Source: Neckera pumila (Eukaryota; Streptophyta; Bryopsida; Hypnales; Neckeraceae). Taken from it: a stretch of 64,000 nt of DNA. Location: the NCBI GenBank assembly GCA_963969595.1, contig OZ018408.1, positions 52,515,022 to 52,579,021 of the forward strand, given 5' to 3'. The position numbers were made by a program, and so were the translations under genes. Each line of letters starts with the position of its first letter. Within the stretch, counting starts at the first letter, position 1. This document shows positions 1 to 11,908 of the stretch, one piece after another. The notes below the pieces were generated by a model that had not been told where the DNA came from, did no database searches, and worked only from the letters and a program-made list of their open reading frames with translations.

Positions 1-1460
1 GACCGCGCTACGGTGGCCCGAAGCAGGTCCGGACAGGCGGTGGTCATGAATGTAACCATTGCCATTCTTGTGTTCCTGAAATAAAGCTGCACTCTCGGAG
101 ATTTCGAGGACTTGTTTGACTTGATGTGTAAATGTAGGCGTGCATGTTTTTTCTTATTATTGGTTCAGCTGTGCACATTGTTGTTGGTTCTTGGTTGGTA
201 TGGCGCCTGCAGCTCTTTGTTTAATGGCAGCTGCGAGGTTCACGGAGCAGTTCCACAGAACTGGAATGCAGACAAACTTCTTCGATCAGCGACAGGGCAT
301 GGGTGCACTGTGCACAATGCAACCTGATGATACCACTAGCTCTCCAGATTAAATATGAGAAATCTTATGAGATTAAATGTGAGAAATCTTGGCCATGGTG
401 TTGTGCTCTCGGTTCGATATAGTGTTTTCTTCTGCCTTCCGCTATGGAAGGATTCGTTCGTCCGATGAAATTAAACCGATGAAGTCCCATTTGAGTCATG
501 ATTCTTCCCCCAACCCAACTATGTGTCACGAACATCACATAGATCATCACTGGAACTTCACATACTGGATCGCTGACTAATATATCCTTCTGAATGCTAA
601 AACGTCGGAGTGTCGTCTTGTGACCTGAGAATATGAGAATCTAATCTGACTGGTGAGCAGGTTTCTTCACATTGAGACTGGAAAAGAATGAGTTGCATTC
701 CTACCAATCTGACGACATCAGTTTCCCAACAACGTGTCGCATAACATGCCTCTAGGTCTGGGAAAACATTTTTCGATTTCATTGACATCGCCAGAGCATC
801 TTGTACTCTTAACATTCAGTAGCATTCAGAGAGACTGCCTTCATTTTCTTCTCCGGAGTCCTCATCCAGCAAATTCACCCACACCTCACTAATGTAAGGT
901 ACAACATCAGGATAGTGGTAGTACCGGGATAGTGGCAGTACATTGAAGGCCCGTTCTCACCTGGCTGTATAGAGCAGCGGTGTTAAAATTTCAAAATCCT
1001 CCGGGATTTATAGGCAAGGTTCTTTCACACTGTGCTCAAGGCTCGGTGTAGTTCCCGTATTCTGCGGGGATACATAGTAACGCTGGGTTCAGGCATATGA
1101 TTGTAAATATTTTTGGATGGTGTGAAAAGTGCCAGGTAGACAGATAAGAATGCTTGGGAGTAGGGATCTCGTACCAGAACTTCTCTTTCTCTGTTTCGGC
1201 GGAAGTGTTTTCAATCACTTTGTTCGTCCCGTTGATCTCCTCTTGAAACATTTGTTTTTTCATGAAATCACTTCACAATGGACACCAGGGTTTGTTGCTT
1301 TGATCATAACGGAAATGTGGGAAGGGATTAGGGACTCCGGTCATTGTTCACGTTTTGTACAATGCTTGTGCTTTCACTTGTGGTGCGTACCGAGGTTTAC
1401 GAACAGAGCAGCAAAGCATGCAATGTACGGCAAGTGCCTGGAATTGAAAATTAGGAATCG
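1..1460. other. Window edge, no confident gene
   Basis: Two frames are open from the left edge: one to a stop near 83, another to a stop near 119. Neither resembles a family I know. An AATAAA-like signal lies at about 76-82, so this could be the 3' end and 3' UTR of a gene lying to the left. The rest of the stretch has mixed base composition and only short open frames. I cannot assign a function. Confidence 0.2.
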
Positions 1461-1539
1461 CCATGCTGATGTCATCCGATTGCAAAGGTCTTACTAAACA
1501 CACCGAACCGACCCCACCGACTTGTGCAGAAGAAGTGTT

Positions 1540-3012
1540 AACAACTAGCCTTTGGTGGGCCTCCAATTACATAGGATTCAACTTTCACTTTATACAAAAA
1601 AGAGCTAGAGTTCTGGCACAGCATGGACTTAGAACTATCGCGGATCCATGGGATCTGTCAAGGCGAGATTTCAAGCCATGGGAGGTTATTCAAGGAAGTT
1701 TCAAGCTTACAGACGAAGAACACAGACAATGGCGTTATTTGATCTCTCATATTCCCCATGAATGGATGCACTTTCTTACTAATCATCCGTCTCATGCCAA
1801 GAGCGGGCAATGGGTGGGTATCATTTAGCACTGAAGGCGATGAGCTTCCAAATATTGTATGGAAGGTTGGAGGGCCCAGCCTACAGATTCACCCTCAGGC
1901 ACAGAGTCTCTATTTATCGGTGACGACCACGATAGCATCAGTGGGAGCCATCTCTCCACAACTGACAATTATTGAGGATCCAGATGTCAACATAAGATAC
2001 CAAGGCTTCATCAAATTGATCAGAGTGATGAAAGGCAAGAATAATACCCTCCTGTTTGCCGGAGACATACAGTACTTGACCTTTGATCTGGGAAGATGAA
2101 CATGGTCAAATGGTGATCAACTCATGCAATATTCAACTAGCTCTGGAAGATGGTTACTCACCAAGCGAACACAATTACAACGGTCCATTCCTTCAAAATG
2201 GCTTGATCACCTGCCCGTTAACTTCTTGTCTGACTGGAGGGACCTATGGCACAAAACAAGATCCCAGAAGGAAGCGACATTCATGTGGTCAGTATGGCAT
2301 AACACGGTGGCGGTACACTCCTGGAGGGCACGCATCAACCCAAACATTGACGCAAGGTGCAATTGCTGCATGACGGACACTATTGAGACACCTATCCACA
2401 GGTTTTACGACTGTCCTCAAGCACAAGAGGTATGGAATTTTGCCCAATCTATTCTCATTCATGTAAGCAAGGATCAGTCAATGACAGCGCTACACGTTAG
2501 ATTTTGGGGGGCCCTCTTCCTAGGAGGTTTTCACACCTCAAAACCATTTGGTCATTAGTGAGAGGTTCCTCCATCTGGATCATATAGATATCTAGGAATT
2601 GTAAAGTATTTACGCAATGTTTGTGGCCCGGTTTGTGGTCTTGTGAGTGCGTACACAAAGCTATATGGACAGCACTACTGGATTCGGGGCGAGCAACACT
2701 CATTAAAGCACAAGGGAGGGCTCAAAATTGGCCTCATAGGGTAGGGGCTACCTGGGATAGATTTGAGAAAACTTGGCTCCAATCGCCAGTTCTTGCTAGC
2801 AAGGTAGATGAGGTGGTGAGGTGGAACCCTATTGGCCCTCCTTCTTGCTCATTTATGTAGGGATTTTCTGTTTTTCGGTTCTTTTGTTTTGTTGGTCACT
2901 TTGCTTGCTATCTCTTCACTGCCCAGCCGTTAGGCTTGGCTGTTTGTTTTGGTTCTGATTCTTAATGCAGTGGGTTTGCCCACTTGTTCAAAAAATAAAA
3001 ATAAAATAAGAA
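1540..3012 (+). mobile_element. Decayed LINE (non-LTR retrotransposon) 3' part with zf-RVT region
   Basis: The plus strand holds remnants of the C-terminal part of a plant LINE ORF2, spread over three frames by frameshifts. The best piece (about 2124-2540) has the reverse-transcriptase zinc-binding arrangement: W..LW spacing, F.W..H, then CNCC, a histidine and a cysteine about 20-28 residues on, followed by a VW pair. An upstream piece (about 1590-1825) has the DPWDL...W.. context that often precedes this domain. A-rich sequence with TAAAA units at about 2993-3010 looks like the LINE tail. The reverse-transcriptase core and endonuclease are absent, so the copy is 5'-truncated and dead. I could not identify a target-site duplication. 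Confidence 0.72.
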
Positions 3013-3356
3013 ATCGAACTAATTGCACGTTTTTAGCACTTCAAGACCTGGAAAGCATGATTTTCATAACGAGGTACACAGACTTCAGCAAGGTATGGGT
3101 GTATGTTGCAGCATTTTAGAACTCCATCCTTATGTACTGCACGACTGTCGTTGTTCACAAACTCCATTCTTGTGTTGTGATGTCGTAGACGATTGTCAAT
3201 GAAGAGTGTAATCAGAAACTAAAAAGCGAGGTGCAACTTTTGCAATGCAAGTGTGCAGAGCAATGCACACTGCGGAGTTGACGATACTAGAAGCCAATAC
3301 AAACTTCACAATTGGAAGACAACCAAATTTTTTGCAGAGTCGTGACACTGCTCATG

Positions 3357-3380
3357 AACCCTAAACCCTAAAACCCAATT
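3357..3380. repeat. Short interstitial plant telomere-type motif
   Basis: About two and a half units of CCCTAAA occur here. The motif is also common as a promoter element (telo-box), so a chromosome-end origin is not implied. Confidence 0.5.
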
Positions 3381-3811
3381 CTTTTGTACTGGGCCTCAAC
3401 GCCAGCGACTATGAAACACTGCAACTACCATCCCCAAATCTTCGCAAATGTTTATTTCCCTTTCATTGTGATACTATATAATAGCGCCATTGAAAGCCGA
3501 AATTGTAGGAATTGCCAAGAGACCTTTTCAGCTAACGCCGCTCTTAGTCCTTTGCCAGTGAGGACTCCATGTAGGTTTGGGAACTAACACCGCCAATCGA
3601 TATGAACACCCTCAAAACTAGTGCTGCCTAAAACTGTTCTTTCAACTGCCTTAACGCTAGGTGAAAACGGGTATGGTGTGCTCCATTTTTTTTTGCTGAT
3701 TTTAAGATTGAACATAAGAAAAATGGTTTGCCAAAAACCCCAAGCTAGAATCCATTAAGCAACATACCCATGCAATCTACTATGTGGCCATTAATAACTT
3801 ATTTTCAAATT

Positions 3812-4452
3812 TCTAGTGAGAAGAAAAGCTCTTTATATACACATGAGGTGGTAGAAGGCTGAACAACCCCTGTGGGATATATAAATAAAAATTTGTAGTT
3901 TTTCAACCACTCATAGTTAAGTCAAAAGTAGAAGTCGTCATTAAAGTAGAATTTAAGAAAACCTTTTAGGCAAAGTATAATAACTTTTTTCAGAAAACTT
4001 TGAATTAAAAATAGTTGGTAAATTGTAATAAAATTTATCTCCAACAACCCGTTTGATATTTCAATATTCGAATCAAAAGTTATGGACAAATTTTAGTAAG
4101 GATGTTTGAAAATGTCAAAAAAAATTCCCTTCCAAACTCTCTCTGAAATTTGTCCATAGCTTTTGACTGGAAGATCTAAATCCCATATGGATTTTTGGAG
4201 ATAAAACTTAAGTTAATTTTCCAATTTTTTTTGGGTTTAAAGATTTTTGAAAAAAGTGATACTACTATGCCTAAATGAGGTATGAAATTCAACTTCAAAT
4301 ACAAAATCCTACTGTAATTTGATGCAGCTATGAGCGGTTGAGCTTCTACTAATTTTAATTTGCATATCCCACATTGTTTGTTCAACCTCCTACTGGGCCT
4401 CCTACCACCCTATAAATATATAAAGAGTGGTCTTCTCATTTCAAATCACAAA
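3812..4452. repeat. Foldback (inverted-repeat) element, about 640 bp
   Basis: The left half and the reverse complement of the right half share a series of blocks in the same order: GAGAAGA, CTCTTTATATA, GGTGGTAGAAGG, TGAACAA and TGTGGGATAT. Further in are a pair related to CCATAACTTTTGA and a pair around GGACAAATTT. The arms have diverged, so the insertion is old. No coding capacity is seen. The exact ends and target duplication could not be fixed. Confidence 0.6.
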
Positions 4453-5832
4453 AATGAATGGCTTATAAAGTACAATATTAAAATTCAAATATTGAAATTA
4501 TTGACCTCAATGAATTGATCGCCATTTTATTAAAAGCTGCTATTTTGTGTACTGCTTTAATTGAAAGTGTTCAATTTTCTAGTATCTCGAGTGTGCAGTT
4601 GCAACCTTGGCACCCAACTGAACTCTGACATTTTTTGACACGTGGCCATTTAACTAATGTTGGGTGTGGAATATGTAGAATATTCCACATCGTTATGTCC
4701 GCAAGGAGGTAGATCTTTCTGACTGCTACTAAATGTTATGTTGCATGCTTGACCAAAATTCAACTAAGTTCAATCAATACAACTAAGGCAGACCAGCCTA
4801 ATTCAATAATCCACGCATCCTACTTTCGGTCCCAATTCCATCTAGAAAAACATCCAATTCTGTTCATTTTTTGACAAAATCACTGAATTAATGCCAACAA
4901 AGTGTATCACGTCAATCTTTTGTTGGTGAGTATGTACTTACATGCTACTAGATACATGGGTTCTTTATGGAATGTTTATGTCTCCACTCTATAGATGATT
5001 TTGTAATTTCAAGTTAGACCACTTCAAAAATTTACATGTATTACAATTTTAATAGAAAAATTAAAATTCTACTTGGGTTTGATTTGTAAAACAAGCGCAC
5101 ACCTTTGAAAAATATGTGCACCTTTTCAAGTTGGCCCAAGATATTCAGATTGCAAATGAAGGTGGTAATAGGCTTGTCTACCTTGCTAACTTGTGCAATA
5201 CTTTAGTTTCCTCTTCAACCTCTTGATGGTCCTAGAAGGATGCCAAGAACAAAAACTTGTGAATGTTCAAATATGATTTTTGCATTGTGAAGAATGGATG
5301 ATTTTCATCTAATTTTTTGAATGCAACTTTTCTAATGCTAATGTGGGAACCTCCAAACCACCATTTTTTTTACTGTCGATCATATTTACTATTATTAAAC
5401 TCATCAAAATTTCATATTTTCTATGAAAGGAGGTTATAAAGCATCCAAAGACTTCAACATTTGAATACCATTTGCAAAAAATATAAAGCATCAAAATTTT
5501 TTTGGATAGATGTTCTAAATTCATTTTTTCCACATGAGTATATATTGATTTTGGAGATGCATACAAAGTTATAATGGTAGCTTTAGTTTTGGATGTCCAC
5601 ATTTTTGGATGTCAACATTCAAGCAGACTATATTGAAAACAAGCAACAAAATTTACAAATTTGGCTTCTATTTTGGGAATAGCTCTAATGCAAATAATTT
5701 TGATCATTCTCCTACCAGCTCTTGTATAGTGAAGTTTGATGAGGTCCTTTGCATTCAAATCCAATGAGCTCCTGTGATTGTACTTGAAGAAGTTGTAGTC
5801 ACAAGTCTAGAATAACCTAATAAGTTCAGTTA
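4453..5832. other. AT-rich intergenic DNA, possible solo-LTR remnant
   Basis: No coding sequence is recognisable. Around 4622-4755 there is sequence with a TGTGGAATAT...ATATTCCACA palindrome that recurs in diverged form at about 62381-62540. A TGTTGG start followed by this palindrome resembles the beginning of some Copia LTRs, but no matching CA end was found. Confidence 0.35.
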
Positions 5833-5836
5833 TTAA

Positions 5837-6565
5837 CCCCTAAAGGACCAAACACCGTTTTTTGGCAACATAGCGATTTTGGGCAACTCACTACGAACGG
5901 AGTTTTTATTTTTTTTCTTTGAAAATTTCACAAAACATGTGCCCAAGGAGTTTCTTTAAGGACCAAAGATTTCATAACTTTTGCCTACATGGTTAAAAAG
6001 TTATTGCGTGATAGGTGATTTTTGTTAATTGGCGGGCAGCCTGGGCAGCTCAAAAAACTCCTTCAAAAATCACTTTTTTGAAAAATGAAAAGTTGGAAGT
6101 GGTTGTAAGGAAACATTTAAGAGTGGAGAAATTTGAACCACTCCATTTTGTTTAATGAAGTGAGAGTTATTAAGAATTCTAGTTTGTGGGTAGGTTGGAA
6201 TTTAGAGACTCCATACCTATCTACAAACTGGAATTCTTAATAACTCTCACCTTGCTAAACAAAATGGAGTGATTCAAACTTTTCCACTCTTAAATGTTTC
6301 CTTACAACCACTTCCCACTTTTCATTTTTCAAAAAAGTGACTTTTGAAGGAGTTTTTTGAGCTACCCGCCGAGTAACAAAAACCACATATCACGCAATAA
6401 CTTTTTAACTATGTAGTCAAAAGTTATGAAAATTGTTGGACCTTAAAGCTACTCCTTGGGCACATGTTTTGTGAAATTTTCAAAGAAAAAAAACAAAAAC
6501 TCCATTCGTAGTGAGTTGCCCAAAATTGCTATGTTGCCAAAAAACGGTGTTTGGTCCTTTAGGGG
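5837..6565. mobile_element. TTAA-flanked MITE, perfect foldback form (copy 1)
   Basis: The element begins CCCCTAAAGGACC and ends GGTCCTTTAGGGG, with TTAA directly outside both ends (5833-5836 and 6566-6569). Unlike most other copies it is almost entirely palindromic. Two arms of roughly 350 bp, each equivalent to the 5' half of the family, meet at a short centre near 6190-6215. A transcript would fold into one long hairpin. No open frame. Confidence 0.85.
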
Positions 6566-6913
6566 TTAATTGACTTCTTTCAATAGACTTGGATGTAGCT
6601 ACAATTAGAACTTGCAATTTAAGTGCAATCAAAATTGCTATTCAAGAAGCATCAATTCTAGCTATTGAACTACAAACAAATTTGGTGATTCTATGAACCA
6701 TCAAATTTAATTTTAGGACAAGCAATATTTGGAAACCATAGATTTATTTCAGAATTGAAGGGGTACTAAATATTTCAGTACGTTGAGTTTTTTTCCTTAA
6801 AATTTCATTTTGACTTTTTAAGCGACTTCTTTAGCTTTTGAGCAAACCTTACAAAACAACCTTTTTGAAGTATAGTTTCTAATGCACAGGAAATTTTTGA
6901 ATTTTTTTTGTAA

Positions 6914-7842
6914 TCCCTAAAGGACCGAGGTCCTATTTCTGCCAAAAAACACTCAAAACTACCATTTCTACAGCAAAAAGCAAAAAGAATTGAAAAGTGT
7001 TATTTTTCCCACATCTAACCATAGGATCTTACACCTTAACTAGTATGAGAGTGTGTAGAAAAAATTTCAGAATTTTTGACTGCACAAATTGCAAGCTATC
7101 TGTGTTTAAAGTGAAAAAAACAAGTTTTTCAACACATTGCCGGACTAGATTTTTTGACTTTGAACATTTTTAACTTAAATTATTTGCACTACAAAGTTTT
7201 GAGCTTTAAATCTTTGTAGTGGAGAATTGAGTTGAGAGTCTACGAAAAAAAAAATTCAAAAAAACTTAATTATCATTCTTTAAAAACTTATTAAGTAGAA
7301 GTAGATACGAGATAGAAGGAAAATCTAAAATATTCATATGTTTTAGATGAAACTAAAATGTACTAATCCCAATGGTGAGATTGTTCTAGAGAGTAATATA
7401 AACCATGCGAAAAGAAAATGAAAAGTTTGAATAATTGCATTTAGAAATGCATCCTAGAAGTTATTTTTTTCAAGTAGATGCTCTAATTGCCCAAAAACCA
7501 AGAATGTCCATAACTTTCTCATAACAAATCCAAATGAAATGAATCAAAGCTTTCCAAATAGGCAAAAATATAATCTATTAGAAAAAAAATACTAAAAAAA
7601 AAATTCAAATTTTTGTCCATTTTTTTTTTGCTGCCCGAGTTGCCCGCTGTCCCCTATTTTTAGCTGATTTGGTCATAACTTTTTTTCCCGGGCACCAATT
7701 GTGAAGAAAATTATATTCCCACAAAGCTTATCAGTTTTTCTATCTTCAAAAAAAGTTTTAAGAAATTACAACAAAACTTTAGCCCATAGGTACCTGCTCA
7801 AAAACGCATTAGTCCCCCGAGCGGACAACGGTCCTTTAGGGG
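6914..7842 (-). mobile_element. TTAA MITE, 0.93-kb form (copy 2, reverse)
   Basis: The left terminus reads TCCCTAAAGGACC after a damaged GTAA. The right terminus reads GGTCCTTTAGGGG followed by intact TTAA. Interior blocks match the other 0.9-kb copies in reverse orientation, including a block with TACCATTTCTA near the left end. Noncoding. Confidence 0.78.
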
Positions 7843-8221
7843 TTAAAGTAAGCATTTTAGTGCAGTTTGAAGTTGACAATTTGTAACCTTGATGTTAAAT
7901 ATAGAATGATACAAAAGATTTCTTTATACAACAATGTTCTACACTATAATGTACTTCTATTTTGAAAATTTCAAATTTTTTTTAGCATGACTTGTATTTG
8001 GTATGAATTTTTGTCATTTTTTCTTAAACTTGGTAATTTGAAATTTTGACAAAAAATACGGAAGATTTTACTATTTTTGGAACATAAAATATATTGGACA
8101 TGTGAGTTTATCTCTGAAAAATGAAACCAAAAACAAACCTCACTCATAAATAACATAGAAATGGAAGATACAAAATGAAGGACTTTCAAGTTTGACTACA
8201 CGGTCATGTGCTCCGTCGTTT

Positions 8222-8529
8222 AAATAGTGAAATTAGGTTGCCTTACCAATTGGGTTGCCTTATCTGAGATAAATTACCTCATGGATCAATGTTTGTCCAC
8301 ATGGAGGCACATACAACTCTCTAAACTAGACCTTGATACCTCATGGATCAATGTTTGTCCACATGGAGGACAACTCTCTAAACTGTACCTTGAACTGATA
8401 CACGGGATCTTGAAAATGCCATACACATGGGTTTGGATTAACTGCATCATTACACAATAAGCAGTGAATATTTATATAAAGTGGACTCTCAATGAAATTA
8501 GTGTGGGGCAACCTAAATTTCACTATTTT
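8222..8529. mobile_element. MITE with AAATAGTGAAA...TTTCACTATTT ends
   Basis: An inverted pair of about 20 bp bounds the element: AAATAGTGAAATTAGGTTGCC-like on the left, and its complement GGCAACCTAAATTTCACTATTT on the right, with one base of length difference. Inside, a unit of about 62 bp containing CCTCATGGATCAATG is present twice in tandem (about 8277 and 8339). No transposase. Superfamily unknown, since no clear target-site duplication was found. Confidence 0.65.
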
Positions 8530-9379
8530 GTGTAGAGTAGTGAACCAGAACACCTAGCAGCCTCTGTTATGTACAGTAGAAAAATCCGAGTCTGCGAGGT
8601 GTTAGTGCTACACCAACAGAGTGAGCACAAAAGTACACATTTTCGCCGGGCCTGCAGACTTAACTTTGACGTCGGTCCCTGACCTCAGTCCCGGGTCTCA
8701 GCATTCAACAGAATCGAGAACATTTTTCAGGGCTTGAAAACAACTCCATGTGTCCACACTCCAGACCCGACTTACTCGCCATTGATATTGCAACACTCGT
8801 CAGTGCATCATTAGTAAATGCCTCCACCTGGAATCCGAGATTGTGATCGTGTCGATTCTGGAGGCTACTCCAGTTATCCAGATATCCAGATCCGGAACTA
8901 CAGAAACACGCAACCCACCCTCTCTAAAGACACTCTGTAATTGGCCACTCCCTGCATATCCTGCAAACCCTGTCATGTTGTGTGTTCATCTATTCCTCAA
9001 GTCAAGTGTAAATAGACACGAGAGGTCCACTCTTCCCCCACGAGACAGTGCCATTAGAGGGGTTGAGTGTAGACAACAGAAGTAGCCCTTCGAAGTGAAT
9101 GGGGTGAAATCGCATCAAATCAAAAGACTTGCACAACGATAGCCTATCCCCGACAAACAGACTACTGTAGAGATGTGCTTTTCAATTTCCATCTTTTAAA
9201 GAAACGCCTCTCTATTGTACAGATTGTGCCTCACCCTATTGCCCAGATTTTGCTACAAGCTTTATCAACTATTACACCATCTTGTCGTCAAATCTCCTAC
9301 CTAAAAGTAAACCCTAACCACAGGGATTCCAGAGCTATGATTCCTGGAGCAGCAGTTCCCATGTGCACTCAAAGCAGGG
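8530..9379. other. Intergenic and probable 3' UTR of the translocator gene
   Basis: Base composition is balanced, unlike the AT-rich repeats to the left. The part nearest 9379 is probably the 3' UTR of the minus-strand translocator gene. A 38-codon frame at about 8819-8938 is open, but nothing supports it as a gene. Confidence 0.4.
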
Positions 9380-10582
9380 TCACTTGGCCTGCGAGTACAA
9401 GAAGGTGCCCAGAATGGCAATGGCAGCACCAACGGCATTGATGGGACTGACAGGAGTGCGAAAGATGAGAATGGAGGTCACAATCACCGTCACGCGCTTC
9501 ATGGTATTGCCAATGCTGAAAGAGAGAGGGGAGATCTGATCCAGGGACATGTAAGACACCTGGTTGTGCAAGTGGTACAGTACACATTGCAGCACCACCC
9601 ATAAGGGAAACTGATTTCCCACCGACTGAACGGCGGCCCCCCATCCAGCTGCCCACATACCTGGGCCCTCCACCGCGACGGCGAAGGGCAGCAGGAGGAC
9701 GCACGACATCATGCTTAAGCACGCGTAGTAATTCATGCCGCCCACTTGCTTGCCCTTCCGCATTCCCTTCTTCGATGCAATGTTGCGAAATACGAAGGCC
9801 ACATTGGAAATCATGGCTCCCACGAACCCTATTGTGCTGAAATTCAGCTCCGTGGCCGCAGCCAATCCGCACCCCCCGATGATCGGCAGCAGCGACATGT
9901 ACACCGCGAAAGGAAAATCCTCCCCCATGAACAGCTTCGAGATGACGACGCTGCAGGCGGGCTCCAAGCTCTTGATGATGTGGTGCGACGAGACCGCGAT
10001 CTTTGACAAGCTCACCGTCGCCGCCACGAATCCAATCGTGTGCAGAACGGCGACGGGCGCCAGGGCTTGCCAAAATGCCCTGTCCACGTCCGGGGGCTCG
10101 ACCAAGCGCAGCCCCCAGAGGACCAGCATGATGGTCGACCCCATGGCCAACGACAGTACGGATGTCAACCATGGAAACGGGAACACGTTCAGCACCTTCT
10201 TGTTGTAGATGTTGAAGACCGCATTCAGCGACCACCACACCGCAAAGTAGAGCTCAATTGGGAACCTCGAGGCGGTCTCGCTCGTTCCGCCTGCTGCATC
10301 CGAATACTCATCTGAAGAGCCGACCTCGATCGCTCGTGCAACCGTCGTAGCACTCTTCCTTTTCGCCGTCACAGTCACATCGCTCACGAAATCCGAGGGA
10401 TGTGGCGACAGACGCAATGGGCTGAAACCTCCCAGATTAGTCGCCTCCGTGGACAGGTACAGGACAGGGGAGCTGGAACGCCGGAGTCTCAGAACGCGAA
10501 CCGGGCTGCTCTTCCCCCGCAATGAAAGAACCGGCGTGTTCGTGACCGAGGCCATGCCTGAGAGAGCGCGCAGCATCGCCAT
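9380..10582 (-). CDS. GPT: Plastid glucose-6-phosphate/phosphate translocator-like protein, intronless and divergent
   Basis: Encodes 400 residues. Residues 1 to about 100 are rich in Ser and Arg and poor in acidic residues at first, as in a chloroplast transit peptide. Residues about 108-398 form the triose-phosphate translocator/DMT fold, with VFNIYNKKVLN (122-132), ELNFSTIGFVGAMISN (245-260), GMNYYACLSMMS (282-293) and SIGNTMKR (356-363). The NYYACLSMMS and MWAAGW blocks favour the GPT subfamily over TPT, PPT or XPT. GPTs exchange glucose-6-phosphate for phosphate across the inner plastid envelope. By alignment from memory to the Galdieria TPT structure, Lys204, Arg266, Lys362 and Arg363 are kept, but position 185 (His in GPTs) is Phe and position 339 (Tyr) is His. 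The coding region is one exon, whereas I recall GPT genes with introns, so a retrocopy is possible. The substrate is therefore uncertain. Confidence 0.88.
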   Translation of the reverse strand: MAMLRALSGMASVTNTPVLSLRGKSSPVRVLRLRRSSSPVLYLSTEATNLGGFSPLRLSPHPSDFVSDVTVTAKRKSATTVARAIEVGSSDEYSDAAGGTSETASRFPIELYFAVWWSLNAVFNIYNKKVLNVFPFPWLTSVLSLAMGSTIMLVLWGLRLVEPPDVDRAFWQALAPVAVLHTIGFVAATVSLSKIAVSSHHIIKSLEPACSVVISKLFMGEDFPFAVYMSLLPIIGGCGLAAATELNFSTIGFVGAMISNVAFVFRNIASKKGMRKGKQVGGMNYYACLSMMSCVLLLPFAVAVEGPGMWAAGWGAAVQSVGNQFPLWVVLQCVLYHLHNQVSYMSLDQISPLSFSIGNTMKRVTVIVTSILIFRTPVSPINAVGAAIAILGTFLYSQAK

Positions 10583-11160
10583 GGCACTTTAAACCTCAAA
10601 TATGCACTAGGAAACCCAAAACCCACCTGAAAAAAGCTTTCAAATCGAAAACCCGAAAGACCGTGTCAGGAACGCCAATCGCGATTGCTCGAATCGACCC
10701 TCGAACAATCCAAAGGCTCGTCAAGAGAAGAACGGCAGCAAAACTGCACCAAAGCGTTCAATCTCCTACACGGTCACGATCCAAGCATAGCTAGACAAGG
10801 AGAGAGGGATTTCAAACAGCCCTTCAGCATGCGAATCATCACGACTCCAAACCCAAAGTAATGGAAGCGCGCAAACAATTCACGGCTTCCTCGATTCGCC
10901 CAACAATGCTGCTGCAGCTGCCGCCTGCTTCCCTGCCTGTTCAATTACTCATTCAGACGACGACTCGCATGCAACGTACTGAAACCTCCTGGGCGCTCCG
11001 AGCTCAGGCCACCCCGCTGCCTCCCTCTCTTAATTCATCCCGAATGTGATCGCGCAGCAGAATCCCACAGCATCGGTGCAATATAGTACAGTACATCGAT
11101 GGAAAACGCCAGACGCGGGCGCGAGAGAAGACAGAGCCTGCTCCCTTTGGCCTAAGTTAG
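10583..11160 (-). promoter_or_regulatory. Upstream region of the translocator gene
   Basis: Mixed-composition sequence upstream of the translocator start. It presumably holds its 5' UTR and promoter. I see no clear TATA element or other named motif. Short open frames on the plus strand here look like chance. Confidence 0.35.
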
Positions 11161-11908
11161 TAGATCCTTCGGGGGCTTGCGCCTGGCGGCGAGACGAGAG
11201 TGCAGGCAGGTGGGCAGTAGCGTAGTGCGGGACTGAGGACGAAGCAGCCTGACGATGAAGGTGCTCCTGTCTGAGTCACGGAGTGGGGCTCTTCCAGTGG
11301 GCTTTTCCTTTCCACGCTAATTTCAATACAAAATACCGCAGGACGCAAATCATCCAGTTCCGGGTGGAGTGGGCTGCCGTCCGGCACTGGCTTGCTGAAG
11401 GATGCAGGGTAACGTGGGCAACTTCGATTGGTCATCAGGGGATAATCATAAGAAATAGGCGGTACAGTAAATGTAAAGTGTGGGGTTAGTCAAGCGTCAA
11501 CCATTCTCACGGCCACCCTCAGGACGGACGCTGTCAAATGGGATGTAATCTTGACTCAACTTCATCCAGTCTCATGGATGATAAATTCGTTGTTTGGAGC
11601 GAGAGGTTTTATCCATGGATGTCTCTGACCAAGTTCAGTGTATCGATCCAGAATGCTCAAGTTCCTATATTTGGAATGCTCAAGTTCCTATATTTGAAAT
11701 CCAATCCAAGTGATTTATCCAATAGGGGTAGTCACAGTGTCTTCACTCTAGGAAAATCGTTGTGCAAATGGGGATGTGTCGGCTCCCAATTAGCTTCCCA
11801 TCACCTCTGTGAGCTTCTTCTGTGAAAGCTCCGTGACACACATTAGTCTCCTGCGGAGGTGAATAACGGGGCGTCGCAAGGCGTTAGCAAGCTAATTTTG
11901 TTGATGTT

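Noticed and set aside
8819..8938. A 38-codon frame starting MPPPGIRDCDRVDSGGYSSY
   Set aside because: Protein-like composition, but too short. There is no splice-supported continuation, and it lies opposite the probable 3' side of the translocator gene.
9735..10315. Plus-strand open frames of up to 157 codons across the translocator gene
   Set aside because: They are antisense shadows of the well-supported minus-strand coding sequence.
11560..11660. Resemblance of a TGGATGATAAATT...TTCAGTGTAT stretch to the Copia RNase H relic near 13400
   Set aside because: The shared sequence is short and scattered, and no protein motif supports a retroelement here.
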